Below, piece after piece: positions 14,400-27,150 of a stretch of DNA of 64,000 bases. The position numbers were made by a program, and so were the translations under genes. Each line of letters starts with the position of its first letter. Within the stretch, counting starts at the first letter, position 1. The notes beneath the pieces are model-generated. The model saw only the letters and a program-made list of their open reading frames with translations, had not been told where the DNA came from and did no database searches. The DNA lies in assembly GCF_028389875.1 (NCBI RefSeq), contig NC_084673.1, positions 12,375,501 to 12,439,500 of the forward strand, written 5' to 3'. The stretch is from Rhea pennata. Lineage: Eukaryota; Chordata; Aves; Rheiformes; Rheidae.

Positions 14400-17300
14400 T
14401 TCCCTCAAAGTCAGAATTCTCACAGAATAAAGTAAGACTGTTCATCAGAACAACAATCTATATTTGTGCAAATTATAAGACAAAAAAAAAAAAAGGAGAG
14501 ATAAATAGGTTAATCTGTTGTAAACTGATTTTGACCCTGAAGGTGATCACAGGTACACAGCATTACGGCATTTTAAACTGTTTTATGCAAAGCTTAAAAA
14601 GGACCCAGCAACAAACAAAGCTTTTTTTGTGTTTGCTAAACAAAGCATGAAAGAATAGTGACAAAAGTAGGAGGAGCTGAGTTTGTCCAGACAAAGCCAG
14701 GAGGAGGAGCCCTCATGCAATGGAAATGCAGTTCAGTGGTCCTGGATTGATATGCTCATCCTTTAAACCCCTAGGGCTGGGAGATCACAGGGCCTGAAAG
14801 TCCATCAAAGAGCACTTCTCTGCATTGATCCAGTCTGGAGCGGAAGGCTGGTGGGGGTCTGCTGTTCTGTATAAGGCTGCCTCCGAAGATAATCAGCTTT
14901 TCTTCCTTGGAAATTAGGGAATCCCAAACCCCAAGAAAGTGTTATTTCACATATCACATGAGTCTAAACCTACAGAAGTCTGAACATATGTATGTATTTA
15001 GGGGGGAAAAAAAGAAAAAGAAAAAAAGCATGTGAAATGAAAGCAGGATAAATATTTTACCACTAAAATATACTGTTAATGCTTCAGGGGCTCTTTTAAA
15101 CTTGTTAATAGCAGAACTTGCAACAGAGGTATTGAAAGCACCCTAGCAAACTTCCCTGTGTAAGTTTGGATGTTCAGGCAGCACCTAACCTAAGAAGTTC
15201 ATAATCTTTTAGTATCTCAGTGGCTTGTTAGGTTACAGGGTACTACAGACAGGCATTTATATGTCAGCTCAGCTTCTGCGTTTAAAGCACTTTAGGCTTT
15301 CCAAAAGAGAAATCTCAGGCCTGTGGTCTGCTTAGCACCTACACCAGTGCAGTGACAAGCTCCTATTCAGATTATTTTTAGCTTCCAGGTGATCAGCATT
15401 ATGGCTGGGGAACCCGGTTCCACCTCTCACAGCTTTGTGTTTGGTTTAATCCAAATTCTATATCCAACAGATGTATGTTAAAGAGTTGAACTTCTGTAAA
15501 GCAGAAATAAGTGAGAGTGAAATCAGACACTCTCCAATATAATTAGTGACTGAAAGTCACTGATCAGCAATTCATATAACACTGGAAACTGTCATGATAT
15601 TTTGTTTATTCAAGGGGAGCAGCATTGACAAACAGAGGAAGATATGAGCTCTTCCACCACAGCATGTGCAAAAAGATACAAATATTTTAATATCATTAAG
15701 CAGCTCTATTTCACTAAAATAAATCAAATAACCAACAAACCTGAATACCCTAGAGAGCCTGACCAGTGACAAAACAATCCCTCATTTCTTGAACTGGAAA
15801 CTATTTCAGCAGACCAAAACTATTGCAAAGAAACAGGGGCAAAACTACATCTGAGCGTTACCGTTCTGTGGGTATCAGCATGGGCAGATAGAGCAGCAAC
15901 TCTGTTGCTCGCAAATAGTCCACTTCATGATGGCTGAAACCAAGAAAAGGCCACAAAGGATGTGATTCTTCCAAAACACTCAGCACTGGTGTAATGGTTG
16001 TGTTATTGGGATTAGCAGGCCAGAGACTCTGAGAGCTTTGGAAATCACACATGGGCACAAAGTACTTCACTGAGCACATTTCACCAAAATTGTTTGTGAG
16101 CTAACAAGCATCGGGTATGGTAGATACCTAAAAACTGCACAGTACAGACAAAAGTTCTCCTTCACCTTTAAAACAGTCGTTAACCATTTCCCTTTCACTT
16201 TTCTCTGGAAGAAAATCATTTACACCATTGAAAATTACAGTAATGAGAGAAGTGAAAGTTTCTTCTTCCACCAGCCAGTCACAGTCTAAGTTTCAGGGTT
16301 TTTTTTTTCAGGTATTTATTGTTAAGGATACTCTTATCCTGCATAGCCAGAGAGTTGATAAGCCAACATCATTAACTATTTCTATTATACCTGCACCTAG
16401 AGGCTCTTTCATTAGAGTAATGTAAGAAAAGATTACTGATCTAGTCAGAATATAGAGTAGAAAATAGCTTCTGTCTCAAGGATCTAGTAGGATCTGACTT
16501 ACTTTACAGAGGGAGCTTCAATAGTAGAGTTTTGCCACTTGAGTTATACTGGTTAGTTCATCAGCACAGACACACTCACTTATGTAGCACTGACAAACTA
16601 AACTGGAAAAAAAAGGGCTTTCTTTTTTTTTCCTGTAATAATCATATCCATATAGGAAATCAGGCTAGCCAAATGAGAAAACAAGCGCTCCACAAACAAC
16701 TATGCCAACGGAAAAGGTTACTGCTCCCCAGTCTGCCCCCAAGCATCTCCACAACACCATCTGCCAAAGGTCACCACCTCCCCAGCCCCAGCAGTGCTCC
16801 TCGCGCGTCTGCTTCCTAGGATGTTCCAGCCAGAACGGGCTAGGTTAACTTGAACAGTTTAAATAAATTCAGGTTTGCTTAACCTAAAGCTAACCTGGAA
16901 GTGCTCATGTAAGCAGCTCTGCCAGCGAACCCGAGTGGTGGTAAGCTCTGCAAAGTTACCAACCCCGGTAACATCTCCTACCAGCACAGGCGGGCCTGGG
17001 GAGACACACATTTGAAACCTAGCTAGAACTGTACAGTTATGCTGGTAGGCTTCCTTCAAACACAAGCACATGGCACAGAGGCAGATGGTTTGAGGCTGGG
17101 TGAACTGAATTCAAGACATTAAATGAGGAAAATAAACGTCAGTTAAGATAAACATCCGTTCATCCCTACTGGTTACCTTTCAAACTCTTTTTGTTAGAAA
17201 TTTTAGAGCCTCAGTCTAGGACAAGGGGGTGTGAGACAGGCAACCACAGAAATGGTTCTACAGTTTAGCACAGGGAGAGCATTGCATGCATAAGGACCCA

Positions 17301-19200
17301 TCTGAAAGCAGGACAAAAACATCATTAGAAGAAAATCAGAAAAAATATCTGAAGTGAGGATTGGCAAGATGATGCAAGGAGGTACAAAAGCAGGTAATTG
17401 GGATAAGCTGAACTTACGAAGGGTAATGAAAGGTAGAGTCAGCTGCTTAGACTGGAAGAAATGGAAAAGGCTCAGATAAAAGCAATTATAACAGTGGTTC
17501 AAGATGACAAACTTAGCACTAGCATTTTGACTTCCTAAAAAACAACACAGAAAATCAAAATAAGATATATTACAGGGTAAAATCACTAACAGAAAATGGT
17601 TCATCAAGAGTCCAAAATGAAAAGAAATGATGAAGGAAATAAGAAGAACTGATGACTACTGTGGTCCAGTAAAGCACATCTCCAAGTCCAATATGGTGAG
17701 ATCAGTTTCGAAGTGAATTCAGTTTCAGGACTTAATGACTTAGCATGCACATATGCAAAATCATTTAAATATATGTCAGGAGGCAGCAACAATTGTTTAG
17801 AGAGTTTTTTCCTTAGACAAAATGGAAAGACTTTCCCAGCCTTATCATATAGAAAGAAATGAGTTCGAGGGGAGAAATCAGGGTATATGCTGCCATAACA
17901 GGATAATAAAAAAGATCCAAACCCCAAATAGTTACCTTCAACTTTTGTTAGGCAATTCTTAGCACTGAGAGGATTTACTTGGAGCAAGAGATAGCACAGC
18001 AGCATGCTATTTTTTGCTTAGCACCATGCTATAGATAGGGCTCCTGCAACGTGAGATACACAGCACAATTCGACTCATTTCTGTGGCTGCAAAGGGAACC
18101 CAATGGATTTGTGAACAAAGAAAAAATGCTCTATAGGTGATAGCTCTCATAGGCATATTTGGCTATTTGCTTTGGTGCACTGTTTTCATTATATACAGGA
18201 AAAAAAAGAAGTGCTAGCTGATGTTCATCACTTTTGACAAACAGTTCTGTAAAAGTCTCATTCATCCTTGATGTAATACTCTGAAAAGTGGGAAGGCAAC
18301 CAGGTTGGGAGGTTTTTTCCCAGCAATTTTCCCATCTGCTGATTCACTGAGGTAGTACGTGGAGGCTAGACGCTTCGGTTCCCGTTACTGAGTGAGTGCA
18401 GGAGCTCGTGACTTCACAGAGGCAGGCCCGACGAGCTCACGCTTGGCTTCAGCAGGCTTTCGGTCAGCCGCCGTCACCCAGGCACTGTAACGGAGGGAAC
18501 AGGGCCCAGCTGCCTGCAGCCGTGCTGTGGGCAGCCTGGGGAGCAGGATGCGAATGTCTAGAGTTATAAGACCAATGTTAGGAAGATAAAACTGATAATT
18601 TGCTGAAGGAAAACAAAGTGTCCCATTTAAATATATGTGTGAGCACCACTAAGTACCCAGGCTTTTTCTAAAGGGATAATATGTCTATTTTAAGTAACAA
18701 CATTAAAATTAAAGCAGTCATGACCACAACTGGATAGAAATGGGTATAACATCAGACTTTTATTGCTTTAAATGATGCTACTAGATTTCGTTACCACTAA
18801 AAACAGCCCCAAAGTTTGCAAGTTTAACCTCTGGCTAAACACGCACACAGTATCCCATCTGCTTGGCATTATTTTAGACATTCAATGAGTACTTTTCATT
18901 TTTGCTGTATTTGGAAAATTAGCCAGCAAGCAGGGAGCACACAATAATAGGTCATTCCTATTTGATGTCTACATTTGATTTGTGTTTTCGTCATTTGGAC
19001 TGAAGAAATACGCACACAATTTTGTAGCTGGCAAAGTGTGATTTAATAAGTCTCCTGTAAAACACAGCATGTATGCAAACAACCAGAGGATTAGACTCCA
19101 CTTGCTTAGTTTAGAACTTGGTGCAGTCAACCTGAATAATCAAACGGAGGAACAAAAGTTGTGAATCCCCTCAATGCACTGCTTCATTAGGATCTCCTTA
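14400..19200. other. Intergenic DNA, no recognised gene
   Basis: AT-rich sequence. Two adjacent frames on the minus strand (17203-17607 and 17604-18005, about 134 codons each) stay open for 800 bp where the plus strand is purine-rich, but their translations are not recognisable. A GC-richer patch at 18360-18540 contains an inverted repeat, GAGCTCGT (18402-18409) and ACGAGCTC (18431-18438). Confidence 0.4.
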
Positions 19201-19201
<1 letters not shown>

Positions 19202-19245
<44 letters not shown>

Positions 19246-19268
19246 AAGAAAGAAAAAAAAAAAAGAAA
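19202..19268. repeat. A42 tract with GAAA units
   Basis: About 42 A residues are followed by three GAAA units and more A. No SINE or retrocopy body was recognised upstream. The length may be unreliable in assembly. Confidence 0.9.
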
Positions 19269-20110
19269 ATGGGACTCATCTGATCAGCCAGATTTTATGG
19301 CATCTGATTAGACCACCATTTTCTCAGCAGGTCCCCTTTCTTTAAACTGTTGACTATGGATGGCCTGCTGAATAGGATGAACTTTGGACTGCTAAATTGC
19401 AGCATTATGGTTATTTAGTGTAATTTATGAAAAAGAGAGAAGTCGTGATCACCTACTTCATATTGCTAATGATATCTCCATTTATCAGAACAGGTACGAG
19501 TTCGGATCATCATTTTTGCCTCACAGTCACAGAACACTGTCCAATTAGATACCGAAGAAATTACGTTTGGCAATGGGGCCATACAAGTACTAAATTAAGA
19601 TTTAATAGCCCTTATATAATCATTTATTACTGTTGACTGTTTGCTGCCTTGCATTAAGTTCCACATCATCTCAGCATGTTTATTTCAAAGTTCCCTTTAT
19701 TCAGCATTTTCTATCCATACTTTACTGAGACCAATCTAAGAAGTAAAAAGAAAAGAAATTTGAATTTGATTTTCCTGCTCTGCAATGTTTCATCTAAACA
19801 GCAATTAAAACCAAAACAAATTAAAAGGTCACTATGAGAATTACATTATGGTGATTTAAGTGAGAAAGTCCTCCCTCTCTGAATGAAAGACGACAGATTT
19901 TCAATTATAGAGATTATGACTTTGTCTTTTTCCCCTAACAAATAAGACTGCCAAACACTTCCCATAGAAGCAAATTTCTAAATTGCTGATTATTAGAGGC
20001 AATGATTTATTCATTATGCCAGCTTCTTACCCATCCTTGGAAGCTGCAGCTATGCAAATAACTGATGAACTATCAGAGAGGGTAGGAACAATATGAATTA
20101 GCAGGTATTG
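19269..20110. promoter_or_regulatory. Candidate conserved non-coding region 3' of SOX3
   Basis: Unique AT-rich sequence contains many homeodomain-like cores (TCTGATTAGA, CAATTAGATACC, TTAAGATTTAATAG, CATTTATTAC) and an exact POU octamer ATGCAAAT at 20052-20059. There is no microsatellite or recognised repeat. It lies about 27 kb downstream of SOX3, within the range of SoxB1 enhancers. The call rests on composition and motifs only. Confidence 0.25.
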
Positions 20111-20119
20111 AAACCTGTC

Positions 20120-22250
20120 AGAAACCACTTAAATAGACATCACAAAAGCAGAGTACATAAGGATAGGAGATGTATCCTGCCCCAGGTCCAGCTGTACTAC
20201 TGTAAGAGGCTATTGCTCCAGCCCACTCACAACTAGCTGCTCATCACCCCCTCTCTACTAATCCCCTCAACTGCCAGCAGGATGTTTTATGGGCACATAT
20301 AGCCTACTAGAGTTCCCATGAGCCAGGTAGGCCAAACCACTAGGAAAAGAAAGGCCTTCAATCCAGTTACCAGGCTGAAATAGGCTTGGGTACACCAAGC
20401 AAGCAGTTGTGGGCAGAGCAGAGGCAAACATCACCTCTGGCAGAGCATCATGAGCAAGCACCTGTGGGGATTCCCTGGTACAGCTCAGTTGGGAAGAAGA
20501 AGTCTGTCCACAGCCCAATCCTGAATCCAATCTCTGGAGCATGCTTGCTGCTGTCACTGAGACTAAACGTGCTCCAGCTGCTCCAGCACAACTTTGGGGG
20601 ATAACAGTAAGAACACTGCTGCTCTGGTCTGGTTTGAATCCATCCTGGGAGAGTGAATCTACTCATGCAAGTTTTTTAAAAGAAGAATCCATTTTGTCAG
20701 CTTCCTTCTGTAGACAAGCCTATACACAGTTTATTGGGTGTCCTTGCTGCAGATTTTTCTGCTTTCACAACTCAGATTCAGTATCCTCCCTGGAGTACAG
20801 TTTTTACATGGATACTAAGTCAGCAGCTTTCCTTACCGCCCTCAGCAGTAGCTGTTTCTCCCTAAGGCATTTTATTAGCATGCCGACCATCTCTGCTAGA
20901 GTGCAGAAGGATTTTCCTGTGGGTGACAGTCCATATCTGCTACCATAGAGAGCCTGAAATCACTGTAGGCTAACGCATGCTCTCAGTCTTTGGATTTTGA
21001 TTACAGAAGCAAGCAGGAGCAGATAATGTAAAAACCTCCTAGATCATACTCAGGTACGATAGAGAGAAAACGGAGCAACAAGTGAGGGTGTGTGTTAACC
21101 CTCCATCACAACACCTCCCCACAGAGGCAGCAGAGCTCATTACACTGGACGAAGACCCTCAGTAACTGCGAACTTTTGTTTTCTCATTTCCCATCCCAAA
21201 TCAACTTCTCTGTCCATAAAGGAAAGCTTACTGCAACAATATTCCCAGGGTAAAACTACTTCTCAATTTTGCTACAGTTCAGATCCATGAAGTCAGGTAT
21301 TTGTTGTGAACCAACTTTAAATATCATCAGCACAGCCACAGTTACACAGTGTACTCTTGTTCTCTGTACCCAAAGGAGGTCCTAATTTGTCCTCCTCCTT
21401 ATTCTGCACATGCTGTTCAAGAAACTTCTCAAGAGAAATGGTGAGAAATTCTGTACAGAGTAACATTGTATGACGATATGTCTCCAGTGTTATTCTCTGT
21501 AATACAAGCAACATTCACCCAAGATCAGTCTTGTAAAAAAGTGCATGTCTTGTACAAAGCAGCTATTTGTAAGTGAAGTCAACAAGGGAGTTTCTCAAGC
21601 ACCGAATGCAGCTTTCTAACTGGCTCTGCCAAAAAAAGATGCTGATGCCTTCCATTTGCAGTGTACTCAGTAATGACAAAGAAAAGAGAGGAAGCTAGAA
21701 GAAAGCCATTAGTTCAGCTGTCAGTGTACATAAGTGTCCGCAGGTGTCATCAAGTGTGAAGAAGCTGTGGCAGCCATTTGACGTTGATGCTTCTGTGGAA
21801 GAAATTTTTACAGCACAGGCAGAACTTGCAAAATCATGCCAGTCTCCTGTCAAGATTTATCAGTTCTTGGAACACAGGCTCTCTAGTTAAAAGGACCCCT
21901 GGCAGGTGAGCAGACAGAAATCAGGGAGAACTTATGGCAGGATGAGTAGGCACCTTCACATCTTCTGCAAGTGGCAGGAGATAGAGCCTGCTTTCTAAGT
22001 CTCTTATTGCAGTATTTGCATGTTCATTGGTGAAGATAAGCATTGCTCTGGTATAGAGCAGCAAAAAAGTTTTAAAAGCCTTCTGTTGAGTCACCATGGT
22101 GTTGGTGGAAGAAATCTTCCATCCCAGTAATTACTGGCTTGTATGGCACTGTTAGAGCCCTCATCAAATTCAGTAGCCCTTCCTAGGTGGCTCTGCCTGA
22201 CAAAAATGGTAGTACTGGTAAAGCATATTACAAAGCTGAGGGTGAAAAGC
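20120..22250. other. Intergenic DNA with overlapping short frames
   Basis: The GC-richer part at 20260-20950 is open in several frames on both strands (up to 135 codons, plus 20541-20948). No domain is recognised and the overlap of frames argues against coding. A short inverted repeat TGGAAGA/TCTTCCA lies at 22106-22121. Confidence 0.35.
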
Positions 22251-22251
22251 A

Positions 22252-22293
22252 AGCAAGACCCACAGGTAATTCAGCAAGACCCACAGGTAATTC
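22252..22293. repeat. 21-bp perfect tandem duplication
   Basis: A 21-base unit (AGCAAGACCCACAGG then TAATTC) occurs twice without mismatch, suggesting a recent duplication. Confidence 0.92.
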
Positions 22294-22677
22294 ATTCTCT
22301 GTGATAAGCTTTTTAGGGAACAGACTAAATGAGAGCGTGACTGTTCCTGGATAACTTCTGTTGGTGGAATCACCAGAGTATCACCAAATGAACCTCACAT
22401 AAGCAAAATTTTCCTGAGATCAGAGAAAGACAAAGTGCATGAAACCCAAAGAAGTCAATTGAGAACCCTTCTATGCTGCCCTGTAAATGTTTCTTTGTCA
22501 AGTCTCCCACCTCAGCGAGAAGACTTGCTCTTCAGACCCAGAGTACCCACATCTCCTGTGTTGGCAATATGGACAGCAAGATGCCTTTCCAGCTGGCCTC
22601 CAGGCACCAAGTTGGAGGGAGTTCATGGCTCCATACTAAGTAGTATGTTTCCTAGCAGGATTTCATCCTGAAAAGAA

Positions 22678-22773
22678 ACAAAAAAAAAAAAAAAAAAAAA
22701 ACAAAAAAAAAAAAAACAAAACAAAAAAAAACCCAAAACAAACAAACAATCAACAAAAAAAACCAAACAAATA
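22678..22773. repeat. A-rich low-complexity tract with CAAA units
   Basis: About 95 bases of almost only A and C on the plus strand, grading from pure A into CAAA/CAAAA units. It resembles an old poly(A) tail or A-rich microsatellite. The preceding 250 bases are not recognised as a retrocopy. Confidence 0.85.
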
Positions 22774-24989
22774 GATGCTACTAGGAGTGTTCTACCTTGC
22801 TGAAATCATGGAACATCACAGATTTGAGAAAGTTTATGTAATAAAAGTGGTATATTATTTAAGATGATAAGTACCAGTAGAAAACTCTTCAGAGAGACAA
22901 TTATCAAATGTAACTACTTGTGCAAAGAAAAGCAAAAAGTTTGCCCAGCAATTGTGCATCAAAAAGCCATTTTTTTTTAAAAAAAAAAATCTCTGCACAA
23001 TGGACTTACTTTCAAAGAAGACAAGGAGAAATACGTATTGAGAAAGTGATGTTGGAAAGACAGAATATTTTTGCTTCATTTACAAGGCCTGAAAACAAGT
23101 TATTTGTGCTTTGTTCTTCTCATTTACTGAATTCCTCTTCTCTCTTTTGCAGAGGACTTCATGAGGACTTGGGGACAAGAATGATTTCTCCACTTTCCCA
23201 CGAAAAGACATATCAGAAGAAAATCCAGTAAATGTAGTTTTTCTCCCATAATTGGCACCTTTCCATCATTTAGAATTCAGATTTTCCTTAATCTAGTCTT
23301 CTGTCATAAGAGCAGAACTAAGATTTGGTATTGTCAAGACAGAGAAAGGATAAACAGAAAGAGAACAGAGAAACAGTACCGACTCTGCTGGCCTTCTGTG
23401 TATACCATAGAGAGAGGTGCATACGCCAACACCTCCTGCTCCAGCTGTGTCAGAACAGGTCTCAGCAGAGATACCTGATGGAATCAACTGGACCAAAAAT
23501 ATAGGCCAGGGATGTTTTTCTATTCAGTGAAGCACTAGTGCACCAATGTACTTCTGGCCTGTCCAGGGTTTTTGACAGCACTTTTATGTCTGGGTGCAAA
23601 TCTGGCCTTTTTGTATTTCTAGCTAACTTCACTGTATTGGCGAAACAAGCAGTGCAGACCTGACTTAACATCATTCAATAGAAATGTCCACAAAAGTCTG
23701 AGAGGATGGACAAAGGAGGAGACCTCACTTCCACTTCACTGGCTATGCTCTTAAAAAGCCCTCACTTGTCCAGAGCCCAGCAGGGCCTTGGCTGATGACT
23801 AGATGTTACACACACTGCTACTGTACACATATATAAACACACCTCCATATGCGACCTCTTTGTGTTATCTAATCCCAGCAACACAGCATCACTGCGGCAC
23901 TGTGAGTCTAACTTCACTACAGAGAAAAAATCAGCCCTACAGAGCAGCAACATGCGGCAGAAGAGTGGGAAGGGGCAACAGTGGGATGTGATCTCTTAAA
24001 CCGCTGCAGCAGGATTCCCAAAAAAGATTTTCCAGATCTCTCTGCTCCTTATACAGTCAATCAATAAAGAAAGAAACAAATAGAATAGCACTATAAAATA
24101 CAGCTTGCAACAGTCATGTTCCACGTGCAGGTTTCCAACAGGCAGCTGACATTCAAGAGCTTGCCCTTGCAAACTGGAAATGTTATACAGGGCTGGATGC
24201 AGGCACAAGCCGGCCAAAGGAATATGTAGGCATAGGCCTGGTCCCCGTGGCACAACGAAGGCCTATGCACAGCACATGGGGGCATTAATGGGGACTACAT
24301 ACCACCCATGTCTGCTAAAAAGTCCTGGAGGAGAGTAGGTAGGCAACTGGAGTTACTCTAACACAAATTAGCTTTGCACAGATTTCACTGAAGCGATAAC
24401 AGAGAAGTTTGTCTGAAATAAAATTCAAATATGCTTCCTCATTTATCTTTGAAAAAAAAAGCTTGATGGCAAAGTGTACTTTGCCAAATGAAATACAGGT
24501 CCATTCTGGACATCTGTAGAGTTATTACTCTGAGCAAATACTTCTGCTTTTTGCAGCATTACTCAGAGGTCTCAACTGGGTACAATGTGAGTGAGAAAAA
24601 AATAGTTAAGATAAAAAGACATGCTATATAAAACCTCACTATGAAGTAAGTAATAGGAATACAAACAGCAACTTTTTAGACAGTTTCTCACCTCTACACA
24701 TATAGTATATATTTCCTATATAACACAGAATGTAAATTTAAAGGTTCAAGTACTTGGAAATGATACTTATATTGGCCCAGAAACAGATAGCAATCACAGT
24801 GCGACTTGCATCATTTCTATATCAGCAATACATGATTGCCATTTAAAAAGTAGGTTTTCAAAATGGCTCAGATATGTTTCAGTAGTTCTTTTCTCCCCTG
24901 TGGAAAAATGCAATGTGTATTCCTGCAATTATTACACCTTTATTCTGTGCATCAACTCTGTTTCTAAATGTCTGAACTGACAGCATGTC

Positions 24990-25260
24990 TGGTCACATGA
25001 TTCCAGTCGACAAATTTGGCTAACGGTAATGCTTTAGGACAAAATTATGAAAAAAATGACAAATTAGCAATGGCACCTAATCAATAAATGACACAATATG
25101 GAATCCATGAAGCTGATAATGCAATCTCACGATTCTCTCATTTCATAAAATAAATTACTAGAGCCAAACACATGCAAGATGATGTCTCTTATTTCGAGTT
25201 ATTTTCCCCCCCCCAACCAATAATAAATTTATCTGGAACTATACAGATTATAGTTCTAAA
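24990..25260. promoter_or_regulatory. Candidate conserved non-coding element 3' of SOX3
   Basis: Unique AT-rich sequence. The 25040-25100 part combines AAAATTATG, CAAATTAGCAATGG and CCTAATCAATAAATGAC, which are homeodomain, PBX/HOX and SOX-like cores in close order. No repeat was recognised. Such density with no coding frame suggests a developmental enhancer about 21 kb past the SOX3 stop. Conservation could not be checked. Confidence 0.32.
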
Positions 25261-25710
25261 ATGATCAGTAACACATTGTTTTCAGAACCTGTCTACTTTT
25301 AACCCTACAACAGGCCTTAATACTAACCTACAAAGTACAGTTGTCTTAAGACACCCTTTGATGCACAACGTGCTTCAGATAAAGTTCCCTTCTAAAATAT
25401 TATTCCTATACTGAGTAAAAATCTGGAAAGAGAGTGACAGATCTGTTTGTCTTTGCTAAAGGAACTTCACAACTTCCCCACTCTCTCTAGAAAATACTAT
25501 CACAACACTGTTATTTCGTAAAGAACTCTTAAATTATTTCAACATTTAACTGGCCTTCAAATAAGTTCTCCTTCACCGCAGTCAGATGCTATGTTAAAGT
25601 ACCTTAATAACAATATTGTGAAGTCTGAAGTTACTTACCTTTATTCTTAGTCCTAGCTTTGGTGACTTATCTAAACTTTGCAGGCTGACATTTCTCATGA
25701 CAGAGTTTGC

Positions 25711-25727
25711 AAAAAAAAAAAAAAAAA
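25711..25727. repeat. A17 homopolymer
   Basis: Seventeen A residues, followed after a short gap by a second A run. Confidence 0.85.
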
Positions 25728-25961
25728 TCCTTCTTAAAAAAAAATCTGACGAAAATCTGTTTTAGCCTTTTGAAATTATCAAAGAGGAAGCTGAGTTAAA
25801 TGCAGCAGAGAAATTATAAGTCTTCCCCTCTCTGCTATTTTCTGATCATTCAGAGTAAATCTAAATTTAAAGACCCCAAATTTGCCAGGTACATCATTCA
25901 CACTGAGGGAAATGTACTTTACTAATTTACTTTTCTGGAGAGGCACAGAAGTACTCCACTC

Positions 25962-25980
25962 GGGGGGGGGGGGGGGGGGG
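25962..25980. repeat. G19 homopolymer
   Basis: Nineteen uninterrupted G followed by AAGAGGGG. The G run could form a G-quadruplex. Long G runs are often misassembled, so the exact length is doubtful. Confidence 0.88.
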
Positions 25981-25989
25981 AAGAGGGGT

Positions 25990-27060
25990 CCACAGCAGTT
26001 GCTTAAACTTTAAAATTTAAATTTAATAAAATAAAATTTAAAAAACCAAAAAAAACACAATTTGCAAAAAGCAAGTAACACAGTAAAGGTCTCTAGCAGA
26101 GTATTTCCATGTTGATACTGGCATTCCTGAAAGGACTAATGAGACAGACATTTCAAAACTATGAAACAGACTGTTAAGGAGACACTTAGCTGATTTCCTT
26201 CACTATTTCCAGGAAATGAGAGGAGATCCTTACATCAAAAGACAGCGTGTTCTTGAACATCTAGCTGTTACTGGTTGGACTGCAAGACACGTAAGAGAGA
26301 GGAAAAAAAGAAAAAAGAAAAGCACATGTCCTCTGCCTTTTACTAAGGCAAAAAAGCAGTCCAAGACCAAGGTAGCCAAGTGTTCCTCCTGCACCGAGGT
26401 CTGGCCAGCTTAGGTGCTCACAGCTCACAGTACTTTTTTTGTAAAGTGCTTTCAGAGCTATTGAGGGAAAGCACCATACAACAGACAGATTTTTGCTGTC
26501 CTCTCCTCTCTGACACATATCTTCTCAGGGCTTTTTCCTCCTTTAGCACTTGCAAGCTACTATCTACAATCGTTGGAAAAGGAAAGAAGGAACAGGGTTT
26601 TAAACTCATGCAACAGTTAAGAGTTGCCCCTCACCATGTTTTCCTGCCACTGTATACAGGAATCAGCATATACACAGTTGCGTGGAAGTTCATAAACTTG
26701 CAGGAAAACAACTACAGGAGCTGAGTCTCCAAATTGCCATGCATACACACGTCACATTTGCTGGAGATTTTAAAGCCCTGCTGCTTGGTAACAATGAACA
26801 AAAGTCTCTGTTTCTCAGTATTTTTGATAGAAGTAGGGAAAAAATTAACAGAAGGAAAAAGAAAGCATATTTCATCACAGCAAAAGAAAAAGCTTGAAAA
26901 ATAGTGAATAAAAGTTATTTCATTGGAAGTTATTTAAAATGTCAAAGTCTCTGAAAGCCGAGAAGTCTGCTAAAAAATAACGTTACTACTTTACCCTCCT
27001 GCTAGGGAAAAATAATAGCGTTAACTCACATAGTCAAATTGATCTCACAGTCAAGACAGA
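25990..27060. other. Intergenic DNA, no gene recognised
   Basis: Starts with a very AT-rich patch at 26010-26060. Frames up to 114 codons (plus 26380-26724) overlap frames on the other strand and match nothing known to me. Confidence 0.4.
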
Positions 27061-27074
27061 CCTGTTTGCAGCAA

Positions 27075-27150
27075 GGACTTCAGCCTTTGATCCTGCAAAG
27101 CATTATGCATATGCTTACCTTTACTACTGAGAGTATTCATATCCCAAAGC
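27075..27150. repeat. Remnant of an old interspersed repeat (GATCCTGCAAA type)
   Basis: CTTTGATCCTGCAAAG followed by ATGCATATGCTTACCTTTAC resembles a widespread repeat of turtle and crocodilian genomes whose copies begin GGCCTGATCCTGCAAA and continue with ATGCTTAACTTTA. The match is from memory and partial. A similar start, CCTATCCTGCAAAG, occurs at about 42870. Confidence 0.4.

Noticed and set aside
22400..22773. Processed pseudogene ending in the A-rich tract
   Set aside because: The 78-codon frame before the tract is not recognisable and no target-site duplication was found by eye.
23152..23230. Exon after the strong acceptor CTTCTCTCTTTTGCAG
   Set aside because: No good donor follows (only CCA|GTAAAT), so an internal exon is not supported; a terminal exon cannot be judged.
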